From Lachnospiraceae bacterium (GTDB lineage Bacteria; Bacillota; Clostridia; Lachnospirales; Lachnospiraceae): a stretch of 54,930 nt of DNA. The DNA lies in the NCBI GenBank assembly GCA_910575835.1, contig CAJTGB010000034.1, positions 1-54,930 of the forward strand, in the 5' to 3' direction. The position numbers and the translations under genes are program-made. Under the pieces are notes generated by a model. The model was not told the DNA's origin, ran no database searches, and saw only the letters and a list, made by a program, of their open reading frames with translations. Shown one piece after another: positions 32,785 to 40,519 of the stretch (position 1 is the stretch's first letter; every line of letters starts with the position of its first letter).

Positions 32785-33687
32785 ATGGCAGAGAAAGACA
32801 TTGCGGAAAAGACGTTAGAAGCCTACAATGATGTGTTTGCCGATATTATCAATGTATTGCTGTTTAATGGCGAGCAACAGGTTAAAGAGGATGAATTGGA
32901 AGAAGAGAGTCCCAATTCCAGTTATAAAGCAGATGGGAAATTACATGCACAGGAAAGGGATGTTGCTAAATATTGGCGCAAAGGACTTGTACGGATTGCA
33001 TTATATGGCTTGGAAAACCAGACGGATATAGACAGCGATATGCCGCTGCGGTTATTTTCTTATGATGGGGCGGCTTACAGGGGACAGCTTCTTGCAGATA
33101 AGGAGACGAAAGAAAATACAGGAAAGGCCGCGCCGAGGTATCCTGTAGTGACACTGGTTTTGTATTTTGGATATCAGAAACATTGGAAAACGCCAAGGAC
33201 ACTGTATGACTGTCTTAATATTCCGGAAGAAATAAAGCCGTATGTAAATGATTACCGCATGAATTTGTATGAGATCGCATATCTATCTGATGAACAGGTG
33301 CAGATGTTTACAAGTGATTTCAGGATCGTGGCGGATTATTTTGTGCAGATGCGGAAGAATAGAAATTATATAGCGCCGGAGACTACGATTAATCATGTGC
33401 ATGAACTATTGCAGTTGATGTCAGTTATGACACGTGATAACCGTTTTGAGGACGTGTATAGTCTGGATATGGAAAGGAGACCAACGAATATGTGTGAAGT
33501 ATTAGATCGCGTAGAGAACAGAGGAATCCAGAAGGGGATAGAAAAAGGGATAGAAAAAGGCGAGGATACAATTTTATCTTTGATGAAATATTTGTTGTCA
33601 AATGGCCGGATGGAGGATGCCAGAAGAGCAACCGAAGACAAGGCTTATAGAAGTAAGCTCTTAGATGAGATTTCACTTCAAAAATGA
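32785..33687 (+). CDS. Rpn-family recombination-promoting nuclease / PD-(D/E)XK transposase-like protein
   Basis: The 300-residue protein matches the Rpn/PF04754-PF12784 type. The opening TLEAYNDVFADIINVLLFNG holds the family Asp, and then come LHAQERDVAKYWRKG, ALYGLENQTDIDSDMPLR and YPVVTLVLYFG, the expected core strands of a PD-(D/E)XK nuclease. The C-terminus has a repeated GIEKGIEKGED coil (about 268-278), a common feature of the family. I choose ATG 32785, preceded by GGAAGGA; the frame is open upstream but without a site. It lies between two IS110 remnants and has an intact promoter and frame, so it may still be expressed. Relatives promote recombination as DNA endonucleases; target and host benefit are unknown. 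Confidence 0.8.
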   Translation: MAEKDIAEKTLEAYNDVFADIINVLLFNGEQQVKEDELEEESPNSSYKADGKLHAQERDVAKYWRKGLVRIALYGLENQTDIDSDMPLRLFSYDGAAYRGQLLADKETKENTGKAAPRYPVVTLVLYFGYQKHWKTPRTLYDCLNIPEEIKPYVNDYRMNLYEIAYLSDEQVQMFTSDFRIVADYFVQMRKNRNYIAPETTINHVHELLQLMSVMTRDNRFEDVYSLDMERRPTNMCEVLDRVENRGIQKGIEKGIEKGEDTILSLMKYLLSNGRMEDARRATEDKAYRSKLLDEISLQK

Positions 33688-34470
33688 TTTTGAGGATGAG
33701 GTATTCTTGATGTGTAATTTGAGTAAAGGGATTAAAGAATCTGTAGAGCAACCATAATATTCAGCTAGGATATCAAGAGGGATTTTTCTGGTCCCATTTT
33801 CGTAGGTCATGCCAAGCAAGGTAGAAACATATTCCACAAACTCATAGTAGGGTTTAATGCGGACATAGAGTTCCACTTCCGTCTGGGTGATCATAACATC
33901 AGGGTAATCAAGATGCCCGCGGGCAAGCTCCAGCTTCTTTGCCTGGTCTGTTTCAATGTTGTACCCTTTAATGGCTTCAATGATTTCATCTGATTTGGCC
34001 TTCGCCCCTTTTTTAATCAGCTTGCGGACAGCTTTTTCATCCATGGAATCGGAGGTATGAGCCAGTAGATAGGTCATGATTTTGGTTGCTGTTTTGCCAA
34101 AGGGGTCGGACAGAACATTGGCAATACCTGCATTGGAAACAGTCTTTTTGCCTTTGATGGCCTTAACATACTTGAGATGGGTAAGGCATACATGGATGTC
34201 ATGTTCGAGGTAATTAAAAATAGGAATCCATTACTTTCCTGTGGATTCCATACAAACATGATAACAGTGGTGTTCAATTAGCCAGTCATGAAAACGGAGG
34301 ATATCAGAATTAATGGTGGAAAAAGTTTTCTGTTGGTATTGGGAAATGCCGCACTTGTCGGTAGTTACAATGGTAGCAACGATAGAATTTTTGTGGATAT
34401 CAGCACAACTTGCTTTTTCATGACTTGTTTGTGCCTTGAGCGAAGCGAAAGGAATGACTAAAAATATGGT
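33673..34470 (-). pseudogene. IS110-family transposase remnant, copy 2, with XRE-like tail
   Basis: Read on the minus strand from about 34470, the sequence gives ADIHKNSIVATIVTTDK and CMESTGK, then a stop codon (TAA at about 34231-34229) where the family usually has Tyr. It continues in frame with WIPIFNYLEHDIHVCLTHLK and KAIKGKK. An in-frame deletion then joins to TVSNAGIANVL and DPFGKTATKIMTYLLAH, followed by IEAIKGYNIETDQAKKLELA. After STLLGM the reading changes to YENGTRKIPLDILAEYYGCS, which resembles the last helices of XRE-type repressors rather than an IS110 transposase. The gene is broken at several points and inactive. It overlaps the end of the Rpn gene by 15 bases. Confidence 0.75.
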
Positions 34471-34471
34471 G

Positions 34472-34512
34472 AAAAAAATGTAATGAATCATCATACTTCA
34501 TTACATTTTTTT
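34472..34512. terminator. Bidirectional terminator / palindrome, copy A
   Basis: TGTAATGAA (34479-34487), a nine-base loop and TTCATTACA (34497-34505), flanked by seven A and seven T, form a 16-bp stem usable on both strands. A near-identical 27-base palindrome occurs at 34886-34912 in inverted orientation. Confidence 0.75.
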
Positions 34513-34636
34513 ATTGCAAATTTTCTTAAAATCTTCATTTATCTACGTTATATTACCACGTGAAAATCGTTTTGTCAACATTTTGGCCGATTGCGCGCCG
34601 GTTTCTAATGGTATTTTTGCAAATAATTCCTAAAAA

Positions 34637-34670
34637 GGGGCACAGATTCCAGAAAGTCTGTGCCCTTTCG
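34637..34670 (+). terminator. Hairpin terminator-like structure in the spacer
   Basis: GGGCACAGA at 34638-34646 pairs with TCTGTGCCC at 34657-34665, preceded by five A and followed by TTTCGCTTCT. It could terminate weakly on the plus strand or better on the minus strand. Confidence 0.5.
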
Positions 34671-34679
34671 CTTCTAAAT

Positions 34680-34856
34680 TTGGCGTCAAATCAAGAAAAT
34701 CAAGAGATTTTCATTTTATCGCCGTCAAAATTCTAGTCAAATTCTAGTGCAATGTATATTTCCATAAAAACAAATGAAATAAACCATAAAAATATGTTTT
34801 TGGTCTGTAGATTCCTGTTTCACTGCCGTCAAATTTCTGGTCAAAGAAAATAAGAA
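34680..34856. repeat. GTCAAA-type direct repeats in the spacer
   Basis: Motifs of the form GCCGTCAAA-TTCTAGTCAAA recur: GGCGTCAAATC near 34682, GCCGTCAAAATTCTAGTCAAATTCTAG from 34721 and GCCGTCAAATTTCTGGTCAAAG near 34831. Spaced direct repeats of this sort resemble arm-type recombinase binding sites, but no integrase gene is in the window. No coding sequence is seen in 34513-34975. Confidence 0.45.
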
Positions 34857-34885
34857 AGGCGGAAATTACGGAAAAAACAGTATTA

Positions 34886-34912
34886 TGTAATGAAGTATGA
34901 TGCTTCATTACA
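34886..34912. repeat. 27-bp palindrome, copy B
   Basis: TGTAATGAA-GTATGATGC-TTCATTACA. The reverse complement differs from copy A (34479-34505) at only one loop base, so the two copies bracket a 434-base segment as inverted repeats. Confidence 0.7.
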
Positions 34913-34975
34913 TTTTACCGGAATATATGGAGAATCTGCCGTCGGCGGTTCTTCGACAGGAAGGGGGCCGTGGGT

Positions 34976-37303
34976 ATGAAAATTGAATTATTCGAACATA
35001 ATCAGACAGCATACCATGCGGCTCTTGGTATGATGAGAACTGCAGGAAAAGCCGCAGTCATCCATCCGACCGGAACGGGGAAGTCCTTCATTGGCTTCAA
35101 GCTGTGTGAAGATTTCCCGGAAAAGACGGTCTGCTGGCTGTCGCCGTCGGAGAATATTTTCAGAACGCAGATTGAGAATCTGACGGCGAGCGGCGCGATG
35201 AAACCGGGAAATATACGGTTCTTCACGTATGCGAAGCTGATGTCTATGCCGGAGTCAGAGCTTCGGGATATCTGCCCGGACTACATCGTATTGGATGAAT
35301 TCCACCGATGCGGAGCAAATTCCTGGGGGCAGGGGGTGAGTAACCTTCTGGCAATGTATTCTGATGCCCCGGTATTGGGGCTGTCTGCAACGGCGATCCG
35401 CTATCTGGATAATCAGCGGGATATGTCGGATGAGTTATTTGACGGAAATGTCGCCTCGGAAATGTCTCTTGGAGAGGCTATTGTACGGGGAATTCTGAAT
35501 CCTCCGAAATATGTGCTGTCTGTTTTTTCTTATCAGAAGGAGCTTGAAAGGTATGAAAAGCGGGTACGGACGGCAAGAAACAAGGTTGTCCGCGACGAGG
35601 GAGAGAAGATTCTGGAGGCTTTGCGCCGGGCATTGGCACGGGCGGACGGGCCGGAGGAGATCTTCCATAAGCATATGAAGGAATCCGAAGGGAAATATAT
35701 TGTATTCTGTGCCGATCACGAGCATATGAAGGAAATGATCGGGGAGGCAAAAAAATGGTTTGCGAAGGTGGATGCGTCGCCGCGGATCTATTCTGCATAT
35801 TCCGAGGATCCAAGGGCGAGTCAGGCATTTGCAGACTTCAAAGCAGATGAGAGCAGGCATTTAAAATTATTGTACTGCATCGATATGCTCAACGAGGGAG
35901 TGCATGTGGAGGATATTGACGGAGTGATCCTGCTTCGGCCTACTGTGTCGCCGATCATATACAAGCAGCAGATCGGGAGGGCGTTGTCAGCGAGCAAGAA
36001 GAAGGATGCGGTTATCTTCGATATTGTGCTGAATATAGAGAATCTCTACAGTATCGGAACTGTTGAGGAAGAGATGAAGATCGCTGTGTCTTACTATCAT
36101 TTCCTGCATCAGGATGAGGAGATTGTAAATGAGCGTTTTGAAGTGATGGATGAGGTGCGGGATTGTATCTCGCTGTTCGGGCGTTTGGAGGAGACTCTTA
36201 CGGCTTCCTGGGATCTGATGTATGAGTGTGCGAAGCAGTATTATCAGAAGCACGGGAATCTTGAAGTTCCGGTGAAATATCAGACGGAAGAGGGCTATGG
36301 GCTCGGCCGGTGGATTTGTACACAGCGAAGGGTCTATGCCGGTGAAAAATACGGCGTGCTTGGAGAGGAACGTATCCGTAAGCTGAATCAGATCGGTATG
36401 GTCTGGGAAAGCAGCCGGGATCTTGCGTGGGAGAGATATTATAACGAGGCGAGGAAATATTATGCCGGGCATGGAAACTTGAATACCAGTGCCGACACGG
36501 TAACAGATTCGGGAGTCCGTCTGGGCGCGTGGATCTGTCAGCTTCGGACTTACCGCAAAAGCGGGATCCAGAAAGCATATTTGTCACAGGAGAGAATCCG
36601 GCTGCTTGATGAGATCGGGATGATCTGGGATGTACCGGACTATCTGTGGGAAGAGAATTTCACAGAGTGTATGGAGTATTACAGGGAGCATGGGAATCTT
36701 GATATCCCCAATGCCTATTGTTCGCCGAAGGGACTTAAGATCGGCGGGTGGATCAGGCGGCAGAGGCTTCTGAGGAATGGAAAGACCAACGGGGCGAAGC
36801 TTAGCCAGGAACAGATCACAAGGCTTGATTCTATTGGAATGGTCTGGAAAACGAAGCCGGAGCAGAAGTGGGATAAGGGTTATGCGGAGGCGAAGCTCTA
36901 CTATGAGGCAAACGGGAATCTGAATGTTCCGGCGTCTTATGTCACTCCAACTGGGTATAAGCTTGGAGGATGGATCGCAGATCAAAGAGAGAAGGGCAAA
37001 GAGAAGCATTTGCCAAAGCGGCGGGAGATGCTTGACGCAATTGGAATGGTCTGGGTGAAGCCGGATCCCTGGGAGGTTCGTTATCAGCTTGCGAAAGCCT
37101 ATTATGAGGAGCATGGGAATCTGAAGATTCCGCTTAAGTACCGAGCGGATGGGGTGTGGCTGGCAAAATGGGTCAATGAGCAGAAACACATATACGCAGG
37201 AAACCGGGGCGGGAAGACGCTGCGGGAAGATCAGGTGCGGAGGTTGAATGAGATTGGGATGGACTGGGGGAGTCAAAAGGGAGCTCGAAAGTGTATTGCG
37301 TGA
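34976..37303 (+). CDS. DEAD/DEAH helicase with five helicase-associated (HA) repeats
   Basis: The protein has 775 residues. A superfamily 2 helicase core spans about 1-400: Walker A HPTGTGKSFIGF (about 28-39), motif II DEFH (about 106-109), GLSATAIRYLD (motif III) and, in the second lobe, VSPIIYKQQIGRALS (motif VI). From about 411 to the end lie five helicase-associated domains (PF03457), each of about 70 residues with the frame W..YYxxHGNLxVPxxY...LGxWI..QR...L..IGMVW. HA domains are thought to bind nucleic acid. I choose ATG 34976, eight bases after AGGAAGGGGG; the GTG at 34970 is too near. It stands alone between a mobile-element region and the polysaccharide locus, so it is probably accessory. 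A role in defence or mobile-element biology is possible but not shown. Confidence 0.85.
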   Translation: MKIELFEHNQTAYHAALGMMRTAGKAAVIHPTGTGKSFIGFKLCEDFPEKTVCWLSPSENIFRTQIENLTASGAMKPGNIRFFTYAKLMSMPESELRDICPDYIVLDEFHRCGANSWGQGVSNLLAMYSDAPVLGLSATAIRYLDNQRDMSDELFDGNVASEMSLGEAIVRGILNPPKYVLSVFSYQKELERYEKRVRTARNKVVRDEGEKILEALRRALARADGPEEIFHKHMKESEGKYIVFCADHEHMKEMIGEAKKWFAKVDASPRIYSAYSEDPRASQAFADFKADESRHLKLLYCIDMLNEGVHVEDIDGVILLRPTVSPIIYKQQIGRALSASKKKDAVIFDIVLNIENLYSIGTVEEEMKIAVSYYHFLHQDEEIVNERFEVMDEVRDCISLFGRLEETLTASWDLMYECAKQYYQKHGNLEVPVKYQTEEGYGLGRWICTQRRVYAGEKYGVLGEERIRKLNQIGMVWESSRDLAWERYYNEARKYYAGHGNLNTSADTVTDSGVRLGAWICQLRTYRKSGIQKAYLSQERIRLLDEIGMIWDVPDYLWEENFTECMEYYREHGNLDIPNAYCSPKGLKIGGWIRRQRLLRNGKTNGAKLSQEQITRLDSIGMVWKTKPEQKWDKGYAEAKLYYEANGNLNVPASYVTPTGYKLGGWIADQREKGKEKHLPKRREMLDAIGMVWVKPDPWEVRYQLAKAYYEEHGNLKIPLKYRADGVWLAKWVNEQKHIYAGNRGGKTLREDQVRRLNEIGMDWGSQKGARKCIA

Positions 37304-37386
37304 GATGAGGATCGGGTGTGCGGTGAGACGATGAGTATCCAGGTAGGGCTTGAGGCCGTACCGAAGAGTTAGTAAGAATGTTTTGT

Positions 37387-37419
37387 AAAAATCCTTGCAG
37401 CAGGGGCACTTGGATTTTT
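37387..37419 (+). terminator. Terminator after the HA-repeat helicase
   Basis: AAAAATCC at 37387-37394 pairs with GGATTTTT at 37412-37419, ending in a T run. The loop is long with possible inner pairing. The rest of 37420-37620 shows no gene I can support. Confidence 0.55.
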
Positions 37420-37626
37420 ATAAGTATGACATAGAGGATATCTGGAATTTCATTAATACATATAGGTATATGCATTATATGAAATATGGATGAGTTTCCA
37501 TAACCGCAAGATATATTTCTTGTTGGTATGAGTGACAAAACATACTGTGGCGGTGATTTTCATCGGTATGGATGGCGAAGCATGCCGCAAGCGATAAGAA
37601 CAATAGAGAGTTATTTTCAGTTCGGC

Positions 37627-37680
37627 AGGCGAAAATATACCATTCCCGCCTAGCTTATTACCCGCAGGAATAACGGGAGG
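37627..37680 (+). promoter_or_regulatory. Leader of loaP with competing hairpins over the ribosome binding site
   Basis: Four pairings are possible: AGGCG/CGCCT (37627-37631 with 37647-37651), TTATT/AATAA (37655-37659 with 37669-37673), CCCG/CGGG (37661-37664 with 37674-37677) and TTCCCG/CGGGAG (37643-37648 with 37674-37679). The last two cover the GGGAGG ribosome binding site (37675-37680), and the first two exclude them in part. This is a candidate translational switch; structures are short and unverified. Confidence 0.4.
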
Positions 37681-37686
37681 TCGAAT

Positions 37687-38211
37687 ATGTACTATGTGAT
37701 ACAGGTTGCGTCAGGAACGGAAGACAAGGTTGAGGAGCAAATTCAGGTCATGGTTGGTAAGGAGATGTATGGCAGATGTTTCCATCCGATGCGCCATATG
37801 AGGAAGAAATTCCGAGGCAAGTGGACAGAAGTCCATGAAAAACTGCTTCCAGGATATGTATTTATCACAAGCAATCAGGTAAGTGAATTGTATCTTAAAC
37901 TTCGGCATGTACCGGCAGTGACGAAATTGCTTGGAAAGGATGGAAAATATTTTGCCGCACTTTCTGTGCAGGAAACAGAATGGCTTGAGCAGATTATGGA
38001 TTCGGTGGATGGCGGCTCGGAAGTTCCGCTTTCTCAGATATCGGTGTCAGAAAATGATGTAGTGACGATTCTGTCCGGCCCGCTTAAAAGTATGGAAGGG
38101 CAGATTAAGAAAATTAACCTGCACAGGCGGATTGCCGAGGTTGAGGTTGATTTTATGAATCGGAAGACGGTGATCCATCTCGGGATTGAGATGGTGGATA
38201 AGAAAGAGTAA
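37687..38211 (+). CDS. loaP: LoaP-type NusG paralog antitermination factor
   Basis: The 174-residue protein belongs to the NusG/RfaH superfamily. The NGN domain spans about 1-100 (MYYVIQVASGTEDKVEEQI, KKFRGKWTEVHEKLLPGYVFI, LRHVPAVTKLLG). A KOW domain follows near 120-174 (VTILSGPLKSMEGQIKKIN). It lacks the length and sequence of housekeeping NusG and heads a long polysaccharide operon, which is how LoaP antiterminators of Firmicutes occur. LoaP proteins bind RNA polymerase with the help of an RNA hairpin and suppress intergenic terminators. GGGAGG at 37675-37680 is six bases before the ATG. The next gene starts 15 bases downstream. Function is inferred from family and position. Confidence 0.85.
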   Translation: MYYVIQVASGTEDKVEEQIQVMVGKEMYGRCFHPMRHMRKKFRGKWTEVHEKLLPGYVFITSNQVSELYLKLRHVPAVTKLLGKDGKYFAALSVQETEWLEQIMDSVDGGSEVPLSQISVSENDVVTILSGPLKSMEGQIKKINLHRRIAEVEVDFMNRKTVIHLGIEMVDKKE

Positions 38212-38226
38212 AGGAGTGGTTCACAG

Positions 38227-39456
38227 ATGGAGAAGAGACAGATCGCATTCTCCCCTCCGGATATTACGGATCTGGAGATTGCAGAAGTGATCCGGGCGCT
38301 GAAGAGCGGATGGATCACAACGGGGCCAAGAACGAAATTATTTGAACAGAAGATTGCAGAATATTGTGGGACGAAAAAGGCAGTTGCGTTGAACTCTGCG
38401 ACGGCTTGTCTGGAAGCGAGTCTAAGATTCCTGGGCGTGGGCAAAGGGGATGAAGTGATCACTTCTGTATATACATATACGGCGTCAGCAAGCCCGGTTT
38501 GCCATGTGGGCGCTAAGCTGGTACTTGTCGACGGAGCCAAGGACAGCTTCGAGATGGATTATGATGCGCTGGAACAGGCGGTCACGGAGAAGACGAAGGT
38601 GATCATCACGGTGGACTTAGGAGGGATGATGTGCGATTATTCCAGGATCTTTGAGATCTTGGAGAGGAAGCGGGCGTTATTCCACCCGGAGAATGAGATT
38701 CAGGAGGCTATCGGGAGAGTGGCAGTGGTGGCGGACAGCGCCCATGCATTTGGTGCGAAGAGGAAGATCGAGGGGAACTGGAAAAAGTGTGGTACGGCTG
38801 CAGATTTAACCAGTTTCTCTTTTCACGCGGTGAAGAACCTTACGACTGCGGAAGGCGGGGCGCTGACTTGGAATCCAATCGAAGGATTCGATGATGGCTG
38901 GATCTATCGTCAGTTCATGCTGTATTCCCTGCACGGGCAATCGAAGGATGCGCTGGCAAAGACTCAGCTTGGAGCATGGGAGTATGATATCGTGTCGCCG
39001 GCTTATAAGTGTAACATGACGGATATTATGGCAGCGATTGGCTTGAAGCAGTTGGAACGGTATCCGGGGATATTGGCGAGACGGCGGGAGATCATTGAAA
39101 GATATGACCGAGCCTGTGATGAGTTGGGAGTGCTCCATGCAGAGCATTATGGCAGCGATCATGTTAGTTCGGGGCATCTGTATCTGGCGCGGATTCCGGG
39201 AATGGATGAAGCTGGGAGAAATGATGTGATTCTTCGGATGGCTAAGAGGGGGATTGCGTGTAATGTACATTATAAACCGTTGGCGATGATGAGCGCTTAT
39301 AAGGCGATGGGGTGGCGGATCGAGGAATTCCCGAATGCATATGCGTATTATCAGAATGAGGTGACACTGCCGCTGCATACGAAGCTTGAAGATAAGGATG
39401 TGGAATATGTGATCGCAGGTTTGAGAGAAGTTGCCAACGGTATATTAGAAGAATAA
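38227..39456 (+). CDS. DegT/DnrJ/EryC1/StrS family aminotransferase
   Basis: The 409-residue PLP enzyme belongs to the sugar aminotransferase family. It starts with AFSPPDITDLEIAEVIRALK and continues with SGWITTGPRTKLFE, the cofactor region ALNSATACLEASLRFLGVG (about 58-76), VVADSAHAFGA with the Asp that contacts the pyridine nitrogen (about 171-181) and the Schiff-base lysine K203 in SFSFHAVKNLTTAEGG. It transfers an amino group to a keto-sugar nucleotide, probably a 4-keto-6-deoxy or 3-keto hexose. No 4,6-dehydratase for it is obvious in the high-GC part. AAAGGAG about 38211-38217 supports the ATG. Its base composition still matches the chromosome; the AT-rich cassette begins after it. Confidence 0.9.
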   Translation: MEKRQIAFSPPDITDLEIAEVIRALKSGWITTGPRTKLFEQKIAEYCGTKKAVALNSATACLEASLRFLGVGKGDEVITSVYTYTASASPVCHVGAKLVLVDGAKDSFEMDYDALEQAVTEKTKVIITVDLGGMMCDYSRIFEILERKRALFHPENEIQEAIGRVAVVADSAHAFGAKRKIEGNWKKCGTAADLTSFSFHAVKNLTTAEGGALTWNPIEGFDDGWIYRQFMLYSLHGQSKDALAKTQLGAWEYDIVSPAYKCNMTDIMAAIGLKQLERYPGILARRREIIERYDRACDELGVLHAEHYGSDHVSSGHLYLARIPGMDEAGRNDVILRMAKRGIACNVHYKPLAMMSAYKAMGWRIEEFPNAYAYYQNEVTLPLHTKLEDKDVEYVIAGLREVANGILEE

Positions 39457-39512
39457 TATTGATGATTACAAAGAAAGTAAAATTTTAAGATAAAATAAGT
39501 AAGGAAGAACAA

Positions 39513-40496
39513 ATGATTATAACAAAAACTCCATTTCGTATTAGTTTCTGTGGTGGTGGAAGTGATATTGATGATTTCTATAAAAAGTATGGTGGCTGTG
39601 TATTAAGTACATCTATCAATCGATATATGTATTTAACAATCCATCCTTATTTTGATGAATCCAAGAGTGCTTTGCGATATTCAAGAATTGAAATAATAAA
39701 AGATATAAGTGAAATTAATCACTCTATTTTTCATCAAGTTTTAGAAGATATGAATATACATGGCGTTGAGATTAGCAGTACAGCCGATGTACCTAGTGGA
39801 ACCGGATTAGGGTCTTCCAGTTCGTTTACAGTGGGTCTGTTACATGCTTTATATTGTTATCAAGGAAAATATGTATCGAAAGAAAGATTGGCAAATGAAG
39901 CATGTCAGGTAGAAATTGAGAAATTGGGTAATCCTATTGGTAAACAAGACCAATATGCGGCAGCATATGGCGGATTAAATTTTATTGAATTTAACAAGGA
40001 TGATACGGTAACTGTTTCACCTATTATTATGAAGAATGAGACAAAGAAAGTATTAAAAGAAAATTTAATAATGTTTTATACAGGCATTACCCATGACGCA
40101 AATAAAATTTTGGCAGAACAGAAAAAAAACATAATACATAAAGATAAAACGAAAAATTTATTGGATATGTGTAATTTAGCAAGGAGTATGAAAAGCTCGT
40201 TGGAAGAAAATGAAATATCTGATTTTGGAAAAATAATGAATGAAGGTTGGGTAAAAAAGCGAGAATTAGCAAGAGAAGTTTCTAATTCTCGAATAGATGA
40301 ATTATATGAATCTGCTATAAATAATGGTGCTATTGGAGGAAAATTACTTGGTGCTGGTGGCGGAGGTTTTTTGTTGTTTTATTGTGAAAAAAACAGACAA
40401 AAAAAATTAGTAGAGGCTTTAAGATTAAAACGATTTGATTTTGAATTTGAACAAGATGGATCTTCGGTTGTACATATAGGGAATAAATACTGGTAA
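39513..40496 (+). CDS. hddA: D-glycero-D-manno-heptose 7-phosphate kinase (HddA-like, GHMP family)
   Basis: The 327-residue GHMP kinase opens with TKTPFRISFCGGGSDIDDFY (about 4-23), the signature of HddA-type sugar 7-phosphate kinases. The ATP-binding motif PSGTGLGSSSSF starts at about 94, GNPIGKQDQYAAAYGG lies near 139-154, and motif 3 KLLGAGGGGFLLFY is near 279-292. HddA phosphorylates heptose 7-phosphate at C1. GmhA, GmhB and HddC activities follow within 3 kb, so the pathway to GDP-heptose looks complete. TAAGGAAG before the ATG is the ribosome binding site. It is the first gene of the AT-rich part, 56 bases after the aminotransferase. A related fucose or galactose kinase is possible but less likely given the neighbours. 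Confidence 0.85.
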   Translation: MIITKTPFRISFCGGGSDIDDFYKKYGGCVLSTSINRYMYLTIHPYFDESKSALRYSRIEIIKDISEINHSIFHQVLEDMNIHGVEISSTADVPSGTGLGSSSSFTVGLLHALYCYQGKYVSKERLANEACQVEIEKLGNPIGKQDQYAAAYGGLNFIEFNKDDTVTVSPIIMKNETKKVLKENLIMFYTGITHDANKILAEQKKNIIHKDKTKNLLDMCNLARSMKSSLEENEISDFGKIMNEGWVKKRELAREVSNSRIDELYESAINNGAIGGKLLGAGGGGFLLFYCEKNRQKKLVEALRLKRFDFEFEQDGSSVVHIGNKYW

Positions 40497-40519
40497 GAGA
40501 ATGAATATGGAGGTTGAAT

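Noticed and set aside
32075-34470. Composite transposon made of two IS110 copies
   Set aside because: IS110 elements do not form classical composite transposons with inverted repeats, and both copies are too deleted to judge; I list them as remnants only.
34976-37303. HA-repeat helicase as part of a known anti-phage system
   Set aside because: No partner nuclease, methylase or sensor gene adjoins it, so a named defence system cannot be supported.
37387-37493. Short frame ending in DIWNFINTYRYMHYMKYG before loaP
   Set aside because: It begins directly after a stop, has no start codon or ribosome binding site and no family resemblance.
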